A stretch of 64,000 bases of DNA from Altererythrobacter sp. TH136 (lineage in GTDB: Bacteria; Pseudomonadota; Alphaproteobacteria; Sphingomonadales; Sphingomonadaceae), in contig NZ_CP041409.1 in assembly GCF_007065885.1 (NCBI RefSeq), forward strand, positions 1,116,001 through 1,180,000. The letters are read 5' to 3'. Positions 46,107 to 58,262 of this stretch are shown here, in pieces. The notes under the pieces are model-generated. The model worked only from the letters and a program-made list of their open reading frames with translations, did no database searches and had not been told where the DNA came from. Every line of letters begins with the position of its first letter. Within the stretch, counting starts at the first letter, position 1. The translations under genes were made by a program, and so were the position numbers.

Positions 46107-47639
46107 ATGAGCGCTTTTGGACGCAGGAACGGACCCGGGGGAATGGCTCCGGGCGCGCGCCCGTCCTTTGGCGTGGCTCGACCCATGAAGGGCAGCGGCG
46201 TGGCTGCGGGCGCGGCTGCGCCCGTGCCGGGGGGCGATCAGTTCCCCCCGCTCCCGGGTGCTCCCGACGTGTTCACCGATGGTGGACCGGATTCAGCGCC
46301 GAACAAGAACGACGCGATGACGCGCCTGACCGATCGCGCCAACGCCATTCACGATCCGAACAGCCAGGTCGGCGGGTTCGAAGCCAGCGTTCACAAGATC
46401 AAGGAGCAGGTGCTCCCCCGCCTGCTCGAGCGGGTCGATCCCGAAGCGGCGGCGACGCTGACCAAGGACGAGCTCAGCGAAGAATTCCGGCCGATCATCC
46501 TGGAGGTTCTTGCCGAACTAAAAGTGACGCTCAACCGGCGCGAACAGTTCGCGCTTGAAAAGGTGCTCATCGACGAGCTGCTCGGCTTCGGGCCGCTGGA
46601 AGAACTGCTCAACGACCCCGACATCTCCGACATCATGGTCAACGGCCCGGACCAGACCTACATCGAGAAAAAGGGCAAGCTGGTCATCGCGCCGATCCGG
46701 TTCCGCGACGAACAGCACCTGTTCCAGATCGCCCAGCGCATAGTGAACCAAGTCGGCCGCCGCGTTGACCAGACCACGCCGCTGGCGGACGCCCGTCTGA
46801 AGGACGGTAGCCGCGTCAACGTGATCGTCCCGCCATTGAGCTTGCGCGGCACCGCGATCTCGATCCGTAAGTTCTCCGAAAAGCCGATCACCATCGACAT
46901 GCTGCGCGACTTCGGCAGCATGAGCGACAAAATGGCGACCGCGCTCAAGATCGCCGGTGCATGCCGGATGAACGTGGTCATCTCGGGCGGCACAGGTTCG
47001 GGCAAGACGACGATGCTCAACGCCCTGTCGAAGATGATCGACCCGGGCGAGCGCGTGCTGACGATCGAGGACGCGGCCGAGCTACGGTTGCAGCAGCCTC
47101 ACTGGCTGCCGCTGGAAACGCGGCCTCCGAACCTTGAAGGCCAGGGCGCGATCACCATCGGCGACCTCGTCAAGAACGCGCTGCGTATGCGGCCTGACCG
47201 GATCATCCTGGGCGAAATCCGCGGAGCCGAGTGCTTCGACCTGCTCGCCGCGATGAACACCGGCCACGACGGCTCGATGTGCACACTCCACGCCAACAGC
47301 CCGCGTGAATGCCTGGGCCGTATGGAAAACATGATTTTGATGGGCGACATCAAGATCCCCAAGGAAGCGATCAGCCGCCAGATCGCAGAGTCGGTCGACC
47401 TGATCGTGCAGGTGAAGCGCCTGCGCGACGGTTCGCGCCGGACCACCAACGTGACCGAGGTGATCGGCATGGAAGGTGACGTGATCGTCACCCAGGAACT
47501 GTTCAAGTTCGAGTATCTGGACGAGAGCGAGGACGGCAAGATTCTCGGCGAATTCCGCTCGAGCGGCCTGCGTCCCTATACCCTGGAGAAGGCCCGCCAG
47601 TTCGGTTTCGACCAGGCATATCTGGAAGCCTGCCTGTAA
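46107..47639 (+). CDS. cpaF: CpaF/TadA-type secretion ATPase
   Basis: A 510-residue hexameric ATPase that powers tight-adherence (Flp) pilus assembly. Residues 1-65 are Gly/Ala/Pro-rich and probably disordered. Residues 90-270 form the CpaF N-terminal domain (LGFGPLEELLNDPDISDIMV). Walker A is GGTGSGKTTMLNAL near residue 295. The Asp/His box and Walker B follow (RPDRIILGEIRGAE, GHDGSMCTLHANSPRE). No other tad/cpa gene is in the window; the next gene downstream is a minus-strand small membrane protein. The 230 bp upstream hold only the toxin operator at their left end. Confidence 0.94.
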   Translation: MSAFGRRNGPGGMAPGARPSFGVARPMKGSGVAAGAAAPVPGGDQFPPLPGAPDVFTDGGPDSAPNKNDAMTRLTDRANAIHDPNSQVGGFEASVHKIKEQVLPRLLERVDPEAAATLTKDELSEEFRPIILEVLAELKVTLNRREQFALEKVLIDELLGFGPLEELLNDPDISDIMVNGPDQTYIEKKGKLVIAPIRFRDEQHLFQIAQRIVNQVGRRVDQTTPLADARLKDGSRVNVIVPPLSLRGTAISIRKFSEKPITIDMLRDFGSMSDKMATALKIAGACRMNVVISGGTGSGKTTMLNALSKMIDPGERVLTIEDAAELRLQQPHWLPLETRPPNLEGQGAITIGDLVKNALRMRPDRIILGEIRGAECFDLLAAMNTGHDGSMCTLHANSPRECLGRMENMILMGDIKIPKEAISRQIAESVDLIVQVKRLRDGSRRTTNVTEVIGMEGDVIVTQELFKFEYLDESEDGKILGEFRSSGLRPYTLEKARQFGFDQAYLEACL

Positions 47640-47684
47640 CGGGCTTCCCCGCACTCGCAGGGCGCACACGGATCGTCCGCCCTA

Positions 47685-47915
47685 CTAGCCCTTCAGCAAG
47701 CCCGGCACGCTGAGCGCCAGCAGCGTGACGCCGATGACCGAGAACACCAGGAACAGGCCGGTCCACGGCACCCAGCCGACACTGTCGATCCGTTCCCTCC
47801 GCATGCGGCGGCGTTCGCCATAGCGGGTGATCGCGGCGAGCAGCAGGAACAGGACCCCGCCGATCGCGGCCCATTCGGCGGTGCTGGCAAACAGCAGTTC
47901 TTCGGTCAGCTTCAC
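47685..47915 (-). CDS. Small membrane protein, unknown
   Basis: A 76-residue protein from GTG 47915 (KLTEELLFASTAEWAAIGG), the only good start without running into the divergent transporter. Two hydrophobic stretches (AAIGGVLFLLLAAI and WTGLFLVFSVIGVTLLALSV) flank a basic loop RYGERRRMRRER. It is convergent with cpaF and divergent from the DMT transporter. No clear SD is visible. Function not recognised. Confidence 0.6.
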   Translation of the reverse strand: MKLTEELLFASTAEWAAIGGVLFLLLAAITRYGERRRMRRERIDSVGWVPWTGLFLVFSVIGVTLLALSVPGLLKG

Positions 47916-47958
47916 GCGCGCCAATATGGGATGCGTTGCGCCCGCGACCAGTCTGCTT

Positions 47959-48879
47959 ATGGCGCGGAGCGTGGCCGAGCCGATCCGATACCACCGCCCG
48001 CAGATGGCGCTCCTGATCCGCCTCGGCGCGGCATTGGTGCTGTCGATCATGCTGGTGTTCGTCAAGCTGGTCACCCAGTCGGGCGTGTCGCTGACCGAAA
48101 CGCTGTTCTGGCGCCAGTTGCCGACGGTGCCGATCCTGCTCGCCTGGTTCGCCGCGCGCGGCCAGTTGTCGACGCTCGGCAGCACGCGGCTGAAAGCGCA
48201 CGGTGGCCGCGCGATGACCGGCCTGATGGGCATGTTCCTCAACTTCGGTGCAGTGACCCTGCTGCCGCTGGCAGAGGCGACCACCTTCAACTTCACCTCC
48301 GCGATCTGGGCGGTGATCCTCTCGGCCCAGCTGCTGCACGAACGGATCGGCGTGTGGCGATGGGCCGCGGTCCTGCTCGGGTTTGCCGGGGTGCTGGTGA
48401 TCGCTCAACCCGGTGGTGGCCATATTCCCCTGTTGGGCGCCGCGGTCGCTCTCGGTGCCGCGTTCATGATCGCGCTGATCTCGATCCAGATCCGCGATCT
48501 TGCGCAGACGGAACATCCGCTGACGATCGTGTTCTGGTTCGCCGCCTTCAGCGTGGTGCCGCTGGCGATCGCGCTGCCGTTCGTGATCGTGCCGCACACC
48601 CTGTATCAATGGTCGCTGCTGGGTGGCCTCGCGTTGTTCGGGTTGCTCGGCCAATTCCTGCTCACCGCGGCGCTGCGGTTCGGCGCCGTGGCGAGCGTCA
48701 TCGTGATGGATTACAGCTCGCTGATCTGGGCGACTCTGCTGGGTTGGTGGGTGTTCGATCTGTTGCCACCGCACACGACGTGGCTCGGCGCACCGCTTGT
48801 GGTCGGCGCCGGATTACTGATCGCCTGGCGCGAGCATTGCCTGTCGCTGCAAAAGGCGCGCGCGATGGTGGGGGAATAA
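47959..48879 (+). CDS. DMT-superfamily (EamA) transporter
   Basis: About 306 residues with ten hydrophobic segments in two EamA halves (LIRLGAALVLSIMLVFVKL, FNFTSAIWAVILSAQLLHER in the first; LGAAVALGAAFMIALISIQI, VASVIVMDYSSLIWATLLGW in the second). The start is uncertain: ATG 47959 gives a short basic leader before the first helix, and ATG 48004 or 47926 are alternatives. Family members move small metabolites across the inner membrane. The substrate is unknown. Confidence 0.88.
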   Translation: MARSVAEPIRYHRPQMALLIRLGAALVLSIMLVFVKLVTQSGVSLTETLFWRQLPTVPILLAWFAARGQLSTLGSTRLKAHGGRAMTGLMGMFLNFGAVTLLPLAEATTFNFTSAIWAVILSAQLLHERIGVWRWAAVLLGFAGVLVIAQPGGGHIPLLGAAVALGAAFMIALISIQIRDLAQTEHPLTIVFWFAAFSVVPLAIALPFVIVPHTLYQWSLLGGLALFGLLGQFLLTAALRFGAVASVIVMDYSSLIWATLLGWWVFDLLPPHTTWLGAPLVVGAGLLIAWREHCLSLQKARAMVGE

Positions 48880-48947
48880 GGGAACCCGCCGCGCGCGACG
48901 CCGTTGAGCTTCTCGACCGCTCTCTCACCAAGACAGGAATTGATACC

Positions 48948-49076
48948 TTGGCCAAGAAACTGATCCTAGCGCTGGGCGTGGCCGCCATCACGCTGGCCAC
49001 GACCGCTTGCAACACCGTCAAAGGCCTTGGTCGCGACGTCGAGTCGGTTGGCGAAGCCGGCGACCGGGCCATCTGA
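48948..49076 (+). CDS. Entericidin A/B family lipoprotein
   Basis: A 42-residue peptide from TTG 48948, with AGGA 9 nt upstream. The signal peptide KKLILALGVAAITLATTAC carries a lipobox TTAC; the mature part NTVKGLGRDVESVGEAGDRA matches entericidin-like lipoproteins. In enterics such a pair modulates envelope stress and stationary-phase lysis. Here it stands alone, followed by a strong terminator. Confidence 0.88.
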   Translation: MAKKLILALGVAAITLATTACNTVKGLGRDVESVGEAGDRAI

Positions 49077-49124
49077 CCCTATCAACAGCCACAGGGCCCA
49101 CGGGCCTTTCGTGGTCGCAGGGAA

Positions 49125-49155
49125 GCGCCCGTCGGTCTAACCGGCGGGCGTTTTT
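49125..49155 (+). terminator. Rho-independent terminator of the entericidin gene
   Basis: A stem CGCCCGTCGGT (49126-49136) / ACCGGCGGGCG (49140-49150) with a 3-nt loop is followed by TTTTT. It overlaps the last codons of the convergent ABA4-like gene. Confidence 0.88.
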
Positions 49156-49622
49156 CCTTTCCGGCTCCATCCGCCGGGTCCGCGCGCGCGCCGCTCGCGC
49201 ACTACGAGCCAGACCAACAAACCGGCCGGCCCGGCCAGAAACGTCAGTAAAAGAACTGCTCCCTGCGCGATCCGCGGAAAGCCTTTCGCGTCGGCATCGC
49301 GGGCAATCCACAGGCCGGTAAACAGATCGAGCGCGAGATAGTGGGTCCAACCCACGGCAATCGCGCCTTCGGAGCGGAACGCGTCCTTCAACCCAGCGAC
49401 CGAGTAGTTGCCGAAGTCGATCGCCGCCAGGCCTGGGTCCCGCACCGGGTCGGCCCATCCCAGGACCAACGCCGCCACCATCGCCACGTAGGCGAGGCAC
49501 AGCAGTCCGACGCCCAGGTACAGCACCAGTGCCAGCGGCGCCGGCCGGCGCGGCGCGAACAGCAGGACTGTCCAGGCCAGCAGCGCCACCACGTTAGTGG
49601 CGGTGAACAGCCCCTGCCACAT
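49137..49622 (-). CDS. ABA4-like (DUF4281) membrane protein
   Basis: A 161-residue protein from ATG 49622 (MWQGLFTATNVVALLAW). Four hydrophobic helices are seen. The signature GWTHYLALDLFTGLWIARD, with PGLAAIDFGNYS ahead, matches the ABA4-like family. In plants ABA4 is needed for neoxanthin formation. In bacteria the role is unproven, though carotenoid-making sphingomonads carry it (general recollection). It starts 5 bp after gcvPB, so it is probably read with the glycine cleavage operon. Confidence 0.8.
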   Translation of the reverse strand: MWQGLFTATNVVALLAWTVLLFAPRRPAPLALVLYLGVGLLCLAYVAMVAALVLGWADPVRDPGLAAIDFGNYSVAGLKDAFRSEGAIAVGWTHYLALDLFTGLWIARDADAKGFPRIAQGAVLLLTFLAGPAGLLVWLVVRERRARGPGGWSRKGKTPAG

Positions 49623-49627
49623 GACGC

Positions 49628-51223
49628 TTACCGCCCACCCTGCTCGTTGAGCGTCGGCTCGCCCGCCGGGGCCTTGGGCTTTTCCCACGCCAGCACCGGC
49701 TTTCGCGCCGCCAGCGTTTCATCGAGCCGCCGGCGGGGCGCGAAGTGAGGCGCGGTTTTCAGACTTTCGTCGCCAGCGCGCGCCCGCTCGGCAAGACTGC
49801 GCAGCGCGAGAACCAGCTGATCGAGCCCGGCCTTGCTCTCGGTTTCGGTAGGTTCCACCAGCATCGCTCCGTGCACCACCAGCGGGAAGTACATCGTCAT
49901 CGGATGGAAGCCCTCGTCGATCATGCCTTTTGCAAGGTCGAGCGTCGTCAGACCCCCGGCGAAACCTTTGTCGCTGAAGAGCGCCTCGTGCATGCACGGC
50001 CCGCTGGCGCCGAACGGCGCGTCAAGCACGTCGTCGAGGCTGCGCAGCAGGTAGTTAGCGTTAAGCACCGCGTCGCCTGATGCCTGGCGCAGTCCGTCGG
50101 CGCCGTGGCTCAGGATATAAGCGAGCGCGCGAGTGAACATGCCCATCTGTCCATGAAACGCGCACATGCGGCCGAACGTGTGCGGATGCTCTTCCCCCGC
50201 ATTCTCCTCCTCGATCAGATCAACCGTCCCGTCAGCTCGGCGCGTGGTGAACGGCAGTGGCGCGAACGGGCTCAGCGCTTCAGACAGCACCACCGGACCC
50301 GAGCCCGGACCGCCTCCGCCATGCGGCGTGGAGAACGTCTTGTGCAGGTTGATGTGCATGGCATCGACGCCGAGGTCCCCCGGCCGCACCCGACCGACGA
50401 TGGCGTTGAAGTTCGCGCCGTCGCAATACACGTATCCTCCGGCCGCGTGGACCGCGTCCGAGATCGCCTTCATGTCCCGCTCGAACAGGCCGCAGGTGTT
50501 GGGGTTGGTAATCATCACGCCGGCGACATCGGGACCAATCCGTGCCTTCAGCGCGGCCAGATCGACCCGCCCTTCGGCGGTCGCCGGTATGTTTTCCACC
50601 CGGTAGCCGGCAAAGGCGGCGGTCGCCGGGTTCGTGCCGTGGGCGCTTTCCGGCACCAAGATCACCTCGCGCGGATCGCCGCGCGCTTCCAGCGCCGCGC
50701 GGATGCACAGGATCCCGCACAGTTCCCCGTGCGCCCCGGCCTTGGGCGTCATCGCGACGCCGTGCATGCCGGTAAGCGTGATCAGCCATTGCGCTAGTTC
50801 GTCGATCACCTCCAGCGCACCGCGCACGGTGTCGACCGGCTGCAAGGGGTGCACATCGAGGAAGCCCGGCATCCGTGCGACTTTTTCATTGAGGCGCGGA
50901 TTATGCTTCATGGTGCACGAGCCGAGCGGGAAAAGCCCCAGATCGATCGCGTAATTCTGCCGGCTGAGCCGGGTGTAGTGACGGATCGTTTCAGGCTCCG
51001 ACAACCCGGGCAGGCCAATCTCGCCTTCGCGCGCCAACCCGCCCAAGCGGTTCGCGCCGCCCACCGGCGTAGGCAAATCAACGCCGGTGGTCGCGGTCGT
51101 CCCGATCTCGAAAATGAGCGGCTCTTCCAGCATCAGCGCACGGTTGCCGGTCACCGTCTGGCTCGCGTGGCCTGATACCGGCGTCATCGCGGGCTTCCAG
51201 CCGCTTTGGTTGGGCGCGTTCAT
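49628..51223 (-). CDS. gcvPB: Glycine dehydrogenase (decarboxylating) subunit 2
   Basis: A 531-residue PLP subunit of the split P-protein. ATG 51223 overlaps the gcvPA stop (ATGA); the frame is open further upstream but inside gcvPA. The PLP lysine is Lys295 in NLHKTFSTPHGGGGPG. It decarboxylates glycine and passes the aminomethyl group to GcvH. Confidence 0.97.
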   Translation of the reverse strand: MNAPNQSGWKPAMTPVSGHASQTVTGNRALMLEEPLIFEIGTTATTGVDLPTPVGGANRLGGLAREGEIGLPGLSEPETIRHYTRLSRQNYAIDLGLFPLGSCTMKHNPRLNEKVARMPGFLDVHPLQPVDTVRGALEVIDELAQWLITLTGMHGVAMTPKAGAHGELCGILCIRAALEARGDPREVILVPESAHGTNPATAAFAGYRVENIPATAEGRVDLAALKARIGPDVAGVMITNPNTCGLFERDMKAISDAVHAAGGYVYCDGANFNAIVGRVRPGDLGVDAMHINLHKTFSTPHGGGGPGSGPVVLSEALSPFAPLPFTTRRADGTVDLIEEENAGEEHPHTFGRMCAFHGQMGMFTRALAYILSHGADGLRQASGDAVLNANYLLRSLDDVLDAPFGASGPCMHEALFSDKGFAGGLTTLDLAKGMIDEGFHPMTMYFPLVVHGAMLVEPTETESKAGLDQLVLALRSLAERARAGDESLKTAPHFAPRRRLDETLAARKPVLAWEKPKAPAGEPTLNEQGGR

Positions 51224-52584
51224 CGGATCGACTCCTCGAGAGCGGAGGCAAGGGTTTCGATGTCCTCCTCGCTGGCGGTCTCGGTCACCGCGATCACCAG
51301 GCCGTGCGACAGTTGCTCCTCCGCGGGATACAGCCGGCCAAGCGAAACCCCTGCAAGCACGTTGCGGTGCGCCAGATCGCGGACGACGGGCCGCGCGTCG
51401 GTGGGAAGCAGAATGGTGAACTCGTTGAAGAAGCTGTCGTTGAGCACCTTGACGCCCGGCACCTTCGCCAGCCGGTCGGCAGCCACGCAGGCTAGGCGGT
51501 GGTTCTCCGCCGCCAGCGCGCGCAGCCCCGCTTCTCCCAATAAGGTCAGGTGGATCGTGAACGCCAGCGCGCACAGCCCGGAATTGGTGCAGATGTTGCT
51601 GGTCGCCTTCTCCCGGCGAATGTGCTGCTCGCGGGTGGAGAGCGTCAGCACGAACCCGCGCTTGCCCTCGGCATCGACGGTTTCGCCGCACAGGCGGCCC
51701 GGCATCTGGCGGACGTGCTTGGGATCGCGCACCGCGAACAGGCCCAGGTAAGGGCCACCGAATTGCAGGCCGACGCCAAGCGACTGGCCTTCGCCGACGA
51801 CGATGTCCGCTCCCATTTCGCCCGGCGAGCGGAGCGCACCCAGGGCCACGGGTTCGGTGTTGACCGCGATCAGCAACGCGCCCTTGGCGTGGGCGGCCTC
51901 GGCGATGGGCGACAGGTCATATACCCGGCCCAGGACGTCCGGATACTGCACCACCACGCAGCTTGGCTCATTGGCCTCGATCTCGGCGATCAATTCGCCG
52001 ATCCCGCCATCGGCCTGGAGACTCGGCGCGCGGTCGGCGATGCTGTCGCCGGTGAACTTCGCCATCGTGCGGATGGTCGACACGTAATGGGGGTGGAGCC
52101 CCTCGTGCAGGATCGCGAGGTTTCGCTTGGTCACCCGTCCGGCCATGCTGATTGCTTCCCAGCACGCGGTCGAGCCATCGTACATCGATGCATTCGCCAC
52201 CGCGCAGCCATAAAGCCGCGCGACCTGGCTCTGGAACTCGAACAGCATCTGCAAGGTGCCCTGCGCGATTTCCGGCTGGTAGGGGGTATAGGCCGTCAGG
52301 AACTCACCCCGCTGGATCAGATGGTCGACCGTCGCCGGGACATGGTGGCGATACGCCCCTGCCCCGCAGAAGAACGCCGCATCGCCCGCAGCGAGGTTCT
52401 TGTTCGACAGCCGCCGCATGTGCCGCTCGACCGCCATCTCGCTCGCGTGGGCCGGAAGACCTTCGATCGGCTGCTTCAGGTATTGCTCGGCCGCGACATC
52501 CGTGAACAGCGCGTCCACGTCGGGCGCGCCGATCACGGAAAGCATCGCCGCGCGGTCACTGTCGGTCAGGGGGAGATAGCGCAT
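51220..52584 (-). CDS. gcvPA: Glycine dehydrogenase (decarboxylating) subunit 1
   Basis: A 454-residue partner of GcvPB (MRYLPLTDSDRAAMLSVIGA). Conserved blocks are YTPYQPEIAQGTLQMLFEFQ, ANASMYDGSTA and TSNICTNSGLCALA. The split into PA and PB is normal in many bacteria. It lies 119 bp after gcvH. Confidence 0.97.
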   Translation of the reverse strand: MRYLPLTDSDRAAMLSVIGAPDVDALFTDVAAEQYLKQPIEGLPAHASEMAVERHMRRLSNKNLAAGDAAFFCGAGAYRHHVPATVDHLIQRGEFLTAYTPYQPEIAQGTLQMLFEFQSQVARLYGCAVANASMYDGSTACWEAISMAGRVTKRNLAILHEGLHPHYVSTIRTMAKFTGDSIADRAPSLQADGGIGELIAEIEANEPSCVVVQYPDVLGRVYDLSPIAEAAHAKGALLIAVNTEPVALGALRSPGEMGADIVVGEGQSLGVGLQFGGPYLGLFAVRDPKHVRQMPGRLCGETVDAEGKRGFVLTLSTREQHIRREKATSNICTNSGLCALAFTIHLTLLGEAGLRALAAENHRLACVAADRLAKVPGVKVLNDSFFNEFTILLPTDARPVVRDLAHRNVLAGVSLGRLYPAEEQLSHGLVIAVTETASEEDIETLASALEESIR

Positions 52585-52703
52585 AGTTCAGGTCTCTGCA
52601 GTGAAGAGGGTGGCGCGTGTACGGCGCGTGGCAAAACCAACCGTACATAGGGGTCGCGGCCAGCAGGCGCGCCGATGGGTCGGCGAAGGCGCGCCAAATT
52701 GGC

Positions 52704-53075
52704 TCACAGTCCAGCGACGAAGTCCTTGTAGGCGCTCCCGTCCATCAGGCCGTCCAGTTCGCCGGCGTCGGCGATCGTCAGCTTGAAGAACCAGCCGTCG
52801 CCTTCGGGGGCGGAGTTCACCAGCGCGGGGTCATCTTCCAGTGCCGGGTTGCCTTCGATCACGGTGCCGCTGACGGGAGAGTACACATCGCTCGCCGCCT
52901 TCACGCTTTCGACCACGGCCGCCTCATCACCTTTGGTGACGGCCGCACCCTCGCCAGGCACTTCGACGAACACGATATCGCCTAGCTGGCTCTGCGCATA
53001 ATCGGTGATGCCGACGGTGGCGGTGTCACCCTCGACTTCGATCCATTCGTGGTCTTGCGTGAAATAACGGGTCAT
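52704..53075 (-). CDS. gcvH: Glycine cleavage system H protein
   Basis: A 123-residue lipoyl carrier. The lipoylated lysine is Lys59 in [18 protein letters not shown]-terminal [20 protein letters not shown] fits the family. ATG 53075 overlaps the gcvT stop (ATGA). It shuttles the aminomethyl group between P, T and L proteins; the L protein is not in the window. Confidence 0.97.
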   Translation of the reverse strand: MTRYFTQDHEWIEVEGDTATVGITDYAQSQLGDIVFVEVPGEGAAVTKGDEAAVVESVKAASDVYSPVSGTVIEGNPALEDDPALVNSAPEGDGWFFKLTIADAGELDGLMDGSAYKDFVAGL

Positions 53076-54247
53076 TTCGATGCTCCGGTCGCCTGATTGC
53101 GGGGTTGGCGGTGATAGCGGTGGGGCATGAACGGCATCGTCTCCACCGTCAGCGGAACGCGCTTGCCGCGCACCTCGGCCTCCAGCGGAGTGCCAGGCGC
53201 GGAGTACTGGGTGTCGACGTACCCCATCGCGATCGGAGCACCCACGCTGGGCGCGAAGCCGCCGGAAGTGATGCGGCCGATCAGCGCTTCGTCAGAATAA
53301 ATCGACGCGCCTTCGCGCACGGGCATGCGCCCCTCGACCGTAAAGCCGACCAGCTTGCGCGGGGCACCATCGGTCAGGGCGCGCAGGATCCGGTCGGCGC
53401 CGTGAAAGCCGCCCTGTTCGCGGCGGCGTTTTGAAATCGCGAAGGCGGCGCTGCCTTCGACCGGGTCGATGTTCTCGTCGAGGTCATGGCCATAAAGCGG
53501 CAAGCCCGCTTCCAGCCGGAGCGAATCGCGTGCGCCTAGGCCGACGGGGCGCACCCGATCATCCGCACACAGCGCCTCAGCTAGCTCAGCCAGGCGTTCG
53601 GCCGGGAACGACAGCTCGAAGCCATCTTCTCCGGTATAACCGCCCCGCCCGATGCCGAGTTGCTCACCGCGCCATTCGACCGAGGTGCCCTGCATGAAGT
53701 ACAGGCCATCCGCCGCGCCGGGGGCAATTGCCTCGAGCACCGCGGCCGCCTCAGGCCCCTGAAGCGCAAGCAGGCCGCGATCATCGAGATGCGTCAGGGT
53801 GATCTCGTCAGGCAGATGCTCGCGCAGGAAAGCGATGTCGTCCCACTTGGTCGCGCCATTGACGACGATGTAAAAGCGCGGCGTCTCGCCTCCCGGCGGC
53901 GTGACGTTGGTCACCATCAGGTCATCGAGAATGCCGCCATCCTCGGCCAGCAATAGCGAATAGCGGATCCGTCCGGGCTTGAGCCCCGAGATATCACCGG
54001 GGAGAAAGGCCTCGAGCGCTTCGGCCGCGCCTTCCCCCTCGACGATCAACTGGCCCATGTGGCTGACATCGAACAGGCCGGCATGCTCACGGGTCCAGAA
54101 ATGTTCGGCCATGATCCCACCCTGGGGACCGGCGTACTGGATCGGCATCTCGTACCCGGCGAAAGGCACCATCCGCGCACCGCGCGCGCGGTGCCACGCG
54201 TCCAGCGGCAGCGCCTCGATCTCGATGGGTTCTTCGCTCTCGCTCAC
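53072..54247 (-). CDS. gcvT: Glycine cleavage system aminomethyltransferase (T protein)
   Basis: A 391-residue protein from GTG 54247 ([20 protein letters not shown]), with GGAG 7 nt upstream. The open frame continues upstream through the riboswitch, which is not coding. Signatures include [22 protein letters not shown] and [13 protein letters not shown]. It releases ammonia and makes methylene-tetrahydrofolate. First gene of gcvT-H-PA-PB, under glycine riboswitch control. Confidence 0.96.
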   Translation of the reverse strand: MSESEEPIEIEALPLDAWHRARGARMVPFAGYEMPIQYAGPQGGIMAEHFWTREHAGLFDVSHMGQLIVEGEGAAEALEAFLPGDISGLKPGRIRYSLLLAEDGGILDDLMVTNVTPPGGETPRFYIVVNGATKWDDIAFLREHLPDEITLTHLDDRGLLALQGPEAAAVLEAIAPGAADGLYFMQGTSVEWRGEQLGIGRGGYTGEDGFELSFPAERLAELAEALCADDRVRPVGLGARDSLRLEAGLPLYGHDLDENIDPVEGSAAFAISKRRREQGGFHGADRILRALTDGAPRKLVGFTVEGRMPVREGASIYSDEALIGRITSGGFAPSVGAPIAMGYVDTQYSAPGTPLEAEVRGKRVPLTVETMPFMPHRYHRQPRNQATGASK

Positions 54248-54300
54248 GCGCACACTCCGACAGCGCGGCCGATGGCCGGCAAGGCCATCTCGAAACCGCT

Positions 54301-54510
54301 GCCCCCTCTGTCGGGAAACCTGAGAGTTTGGCCAGTGCCTTGCGGCACGCAGCTTACACCGTCGGTGGCCGCGCCCCCGGATTATCGGGCGACGAGGCGC
54401 TTTCCAGAGTGCCGCATAGTCCGCCACGGTCCGGTGGCCTGAGAGTTTCCGGGGCGGTTGCTCCTTCGGCGGCCCCGCCCCTGACAAGCAGACGGCGGGA
54501 CGCTCTCCCA
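54301..54510 (-). promoter_or_regulatory. Tandem glycine riboswitch upstream of gcvT
   Basis: On the minus strand aptamer 1 begins with GGGAGAG (54509-54503), has CGCCGAAGGAGCAA and AAACTCTCAGGCCACCGGAC, and ends at CACTCTGGAAAG. A short linker leads to aptamer 2 with CCGACGGTGTAAG, AAACTCTCAGG and CCGACAGAGGGGG (ends near 54301). Both cores are the glycine-binding elements. Between aptamer 2 and the gcvT start there is a perfect hairpin GATGGCC/GGCCATC (54289-54271) that could be part of the expression platform. The whole 324-bp gene-free stretch 54248-54571 is explained by this element and the leader. Confidence 0.93.
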
Positions 54511-54571
54511 TGGCGGACGCCGGAATCGCTTCCGAACGACAACTCTGCCCTGCGCGAGTCCGCAGGCGCGG

Positions 54572-57196
<2,625 letters not shown>

Positions 57197-57215
57197 GACA
57201 GACTTTCGATGGAGA

Positions 57216-58262
57216 TCAGGCGGCGAGCGTGAACGGCTCCAGCCCCGCAAGCCGGGTGGCGATGTCAGGCTTCGGCACTTGCCGCGGAGCAAGGCCGCGG
57301 ACCGCTTGCGCCATCGCCGCGATGTGTTCGGGCGTATTACCGCAGCAGCCGCCGAGGATATTGATCTGGCCGCTGTCCGCCCAGCGCTTCACCAGCCTGG
57401 CGGTGGTCTCCGGCGCTTCATCGTACGCGCCCAACTCGTTCGGCAGGCCCGCGTTTGGGTAAGCCATCAGCAGCGTGTCGGCGATTGCGGATAGGACCTG
57501 CACGTGGGGGCGCAATTGCTCGGCGCCAAAACTGCAATTGAGTCCCACGGCCACGGGTTTCGCGTGGCGCACCGCGTGCCAGAACGCTTCGACCGTGTGG
57601 CCCGACAGGTTGCGGCCCGACAGGTCGGTGAGCGTCAGTGACAGCATCAGCGGCACATCGCGCCCAAGCTCGTCGGCCAGCTGGCGAACCCCGGATATCG
57701 CTGCCTTGCAGTTGAGCGTGTCGAATACCGTTTCGACCAGGATGAAGTCCGCCCCGCCCTCGATCAACGCGGCGGCCTGTTCGCGGTAGACTTCCTTGAC
57801 CTCGTCGAACGTGACTTCGCGGTAGCCCGGATCCTCTACCCGCGGGCTCAGCGACAACGTCTTGTTCGTCGGGCCCATGGCACCTGCGACGAAGCGCTTG
57901 ATGCCGTCGCGCGCCGTCGCCTCGTCGACAGCCTCGCGGATGGCGCGTGCAGCTGAGACGTTCATCTCGCGGACGAGGCTTTCGGCCCCGTAATCACCCT
58001 GGCTGATCCGGTTGGCGTTGAAGGTGTTCGTCGCCAGCAAGCATGCGCCCGCATCAATGTAGCGCTCGCAGATGGCGCTGATCACGTCAGGCCGGGTCAG
58101 GTTGACGAGGTCGTTGTTTCCCTTCTGGTCGCGGGGGAGGCCGGTACTCCCGCGGTAATCTTCCTCCGACAGCCTGGCCGCCTGGATTGCGGTGCCATAC
58201 GGGCCGTCCTTGATCAGGATGCGCTTACTCGCTTCGGCGATCAGTTCATCGCGCTTGCTCAT
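57216..58262 (-). CDS. Methionine synthase, N-terminal homocysteine-binding module
   Basis: A 348-residue protein from ATG 58262 ([16 protein letters not shown]), overlapping the metF stop by ATGA. It is the homocysteine S-methyltransferase barrel. The zinc-binding cysteines are in [13 protein letters not shown] and [10 protein letters not shown]. As a separate polypeptide it corresponds to the first module of MetH, an arrangement known from other alphaproteobacteria. Together with the 54572 gene it makes a complete split MetH. Confidence 0.93.
   Translation of the reverse strand: MSKRDELIAEASKRILIKDGPYGTAIQAARLSEEDYRGSTGLPRDQKGNNDLVNLTRPDVISAICERYIDAGACLLATNTFNANRISQGDYGAESLVREMNVSAARAIREAVDEATARDGIKRFVAGAMGPTNKTLSLSPRVEDPGYREVTFDEVKEVYREQAAALIEGGADFILVETVFDTLNCKAAISGVRQLADELGRDVPLMLSLTLTDLSGRNLSGHTVEAFWHAVRHAKPVAVGLNCSFGAEQLRPHVQVLSAIADTLLMAYPNAGLPNELGAYDEAPETTARLVKRWADSGQINILGGCCGNTPEHIAAMAQAVRGLAPRQVPKPDIATRLAGLEPFTLAA

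Noticed and set aside
49628-52584. GcvP in two pieces, considered as a frameshift
   Set aside because: The two subunits overlap by ATGA with separate proper starts. The split GcvPA/GcvPB form is a normal type.
54248-54511. Upstream extension of the gcvT frame
   Set aside because: This stretch is the glycine riboswitch; the T-protein fold begins after GTG 54247.
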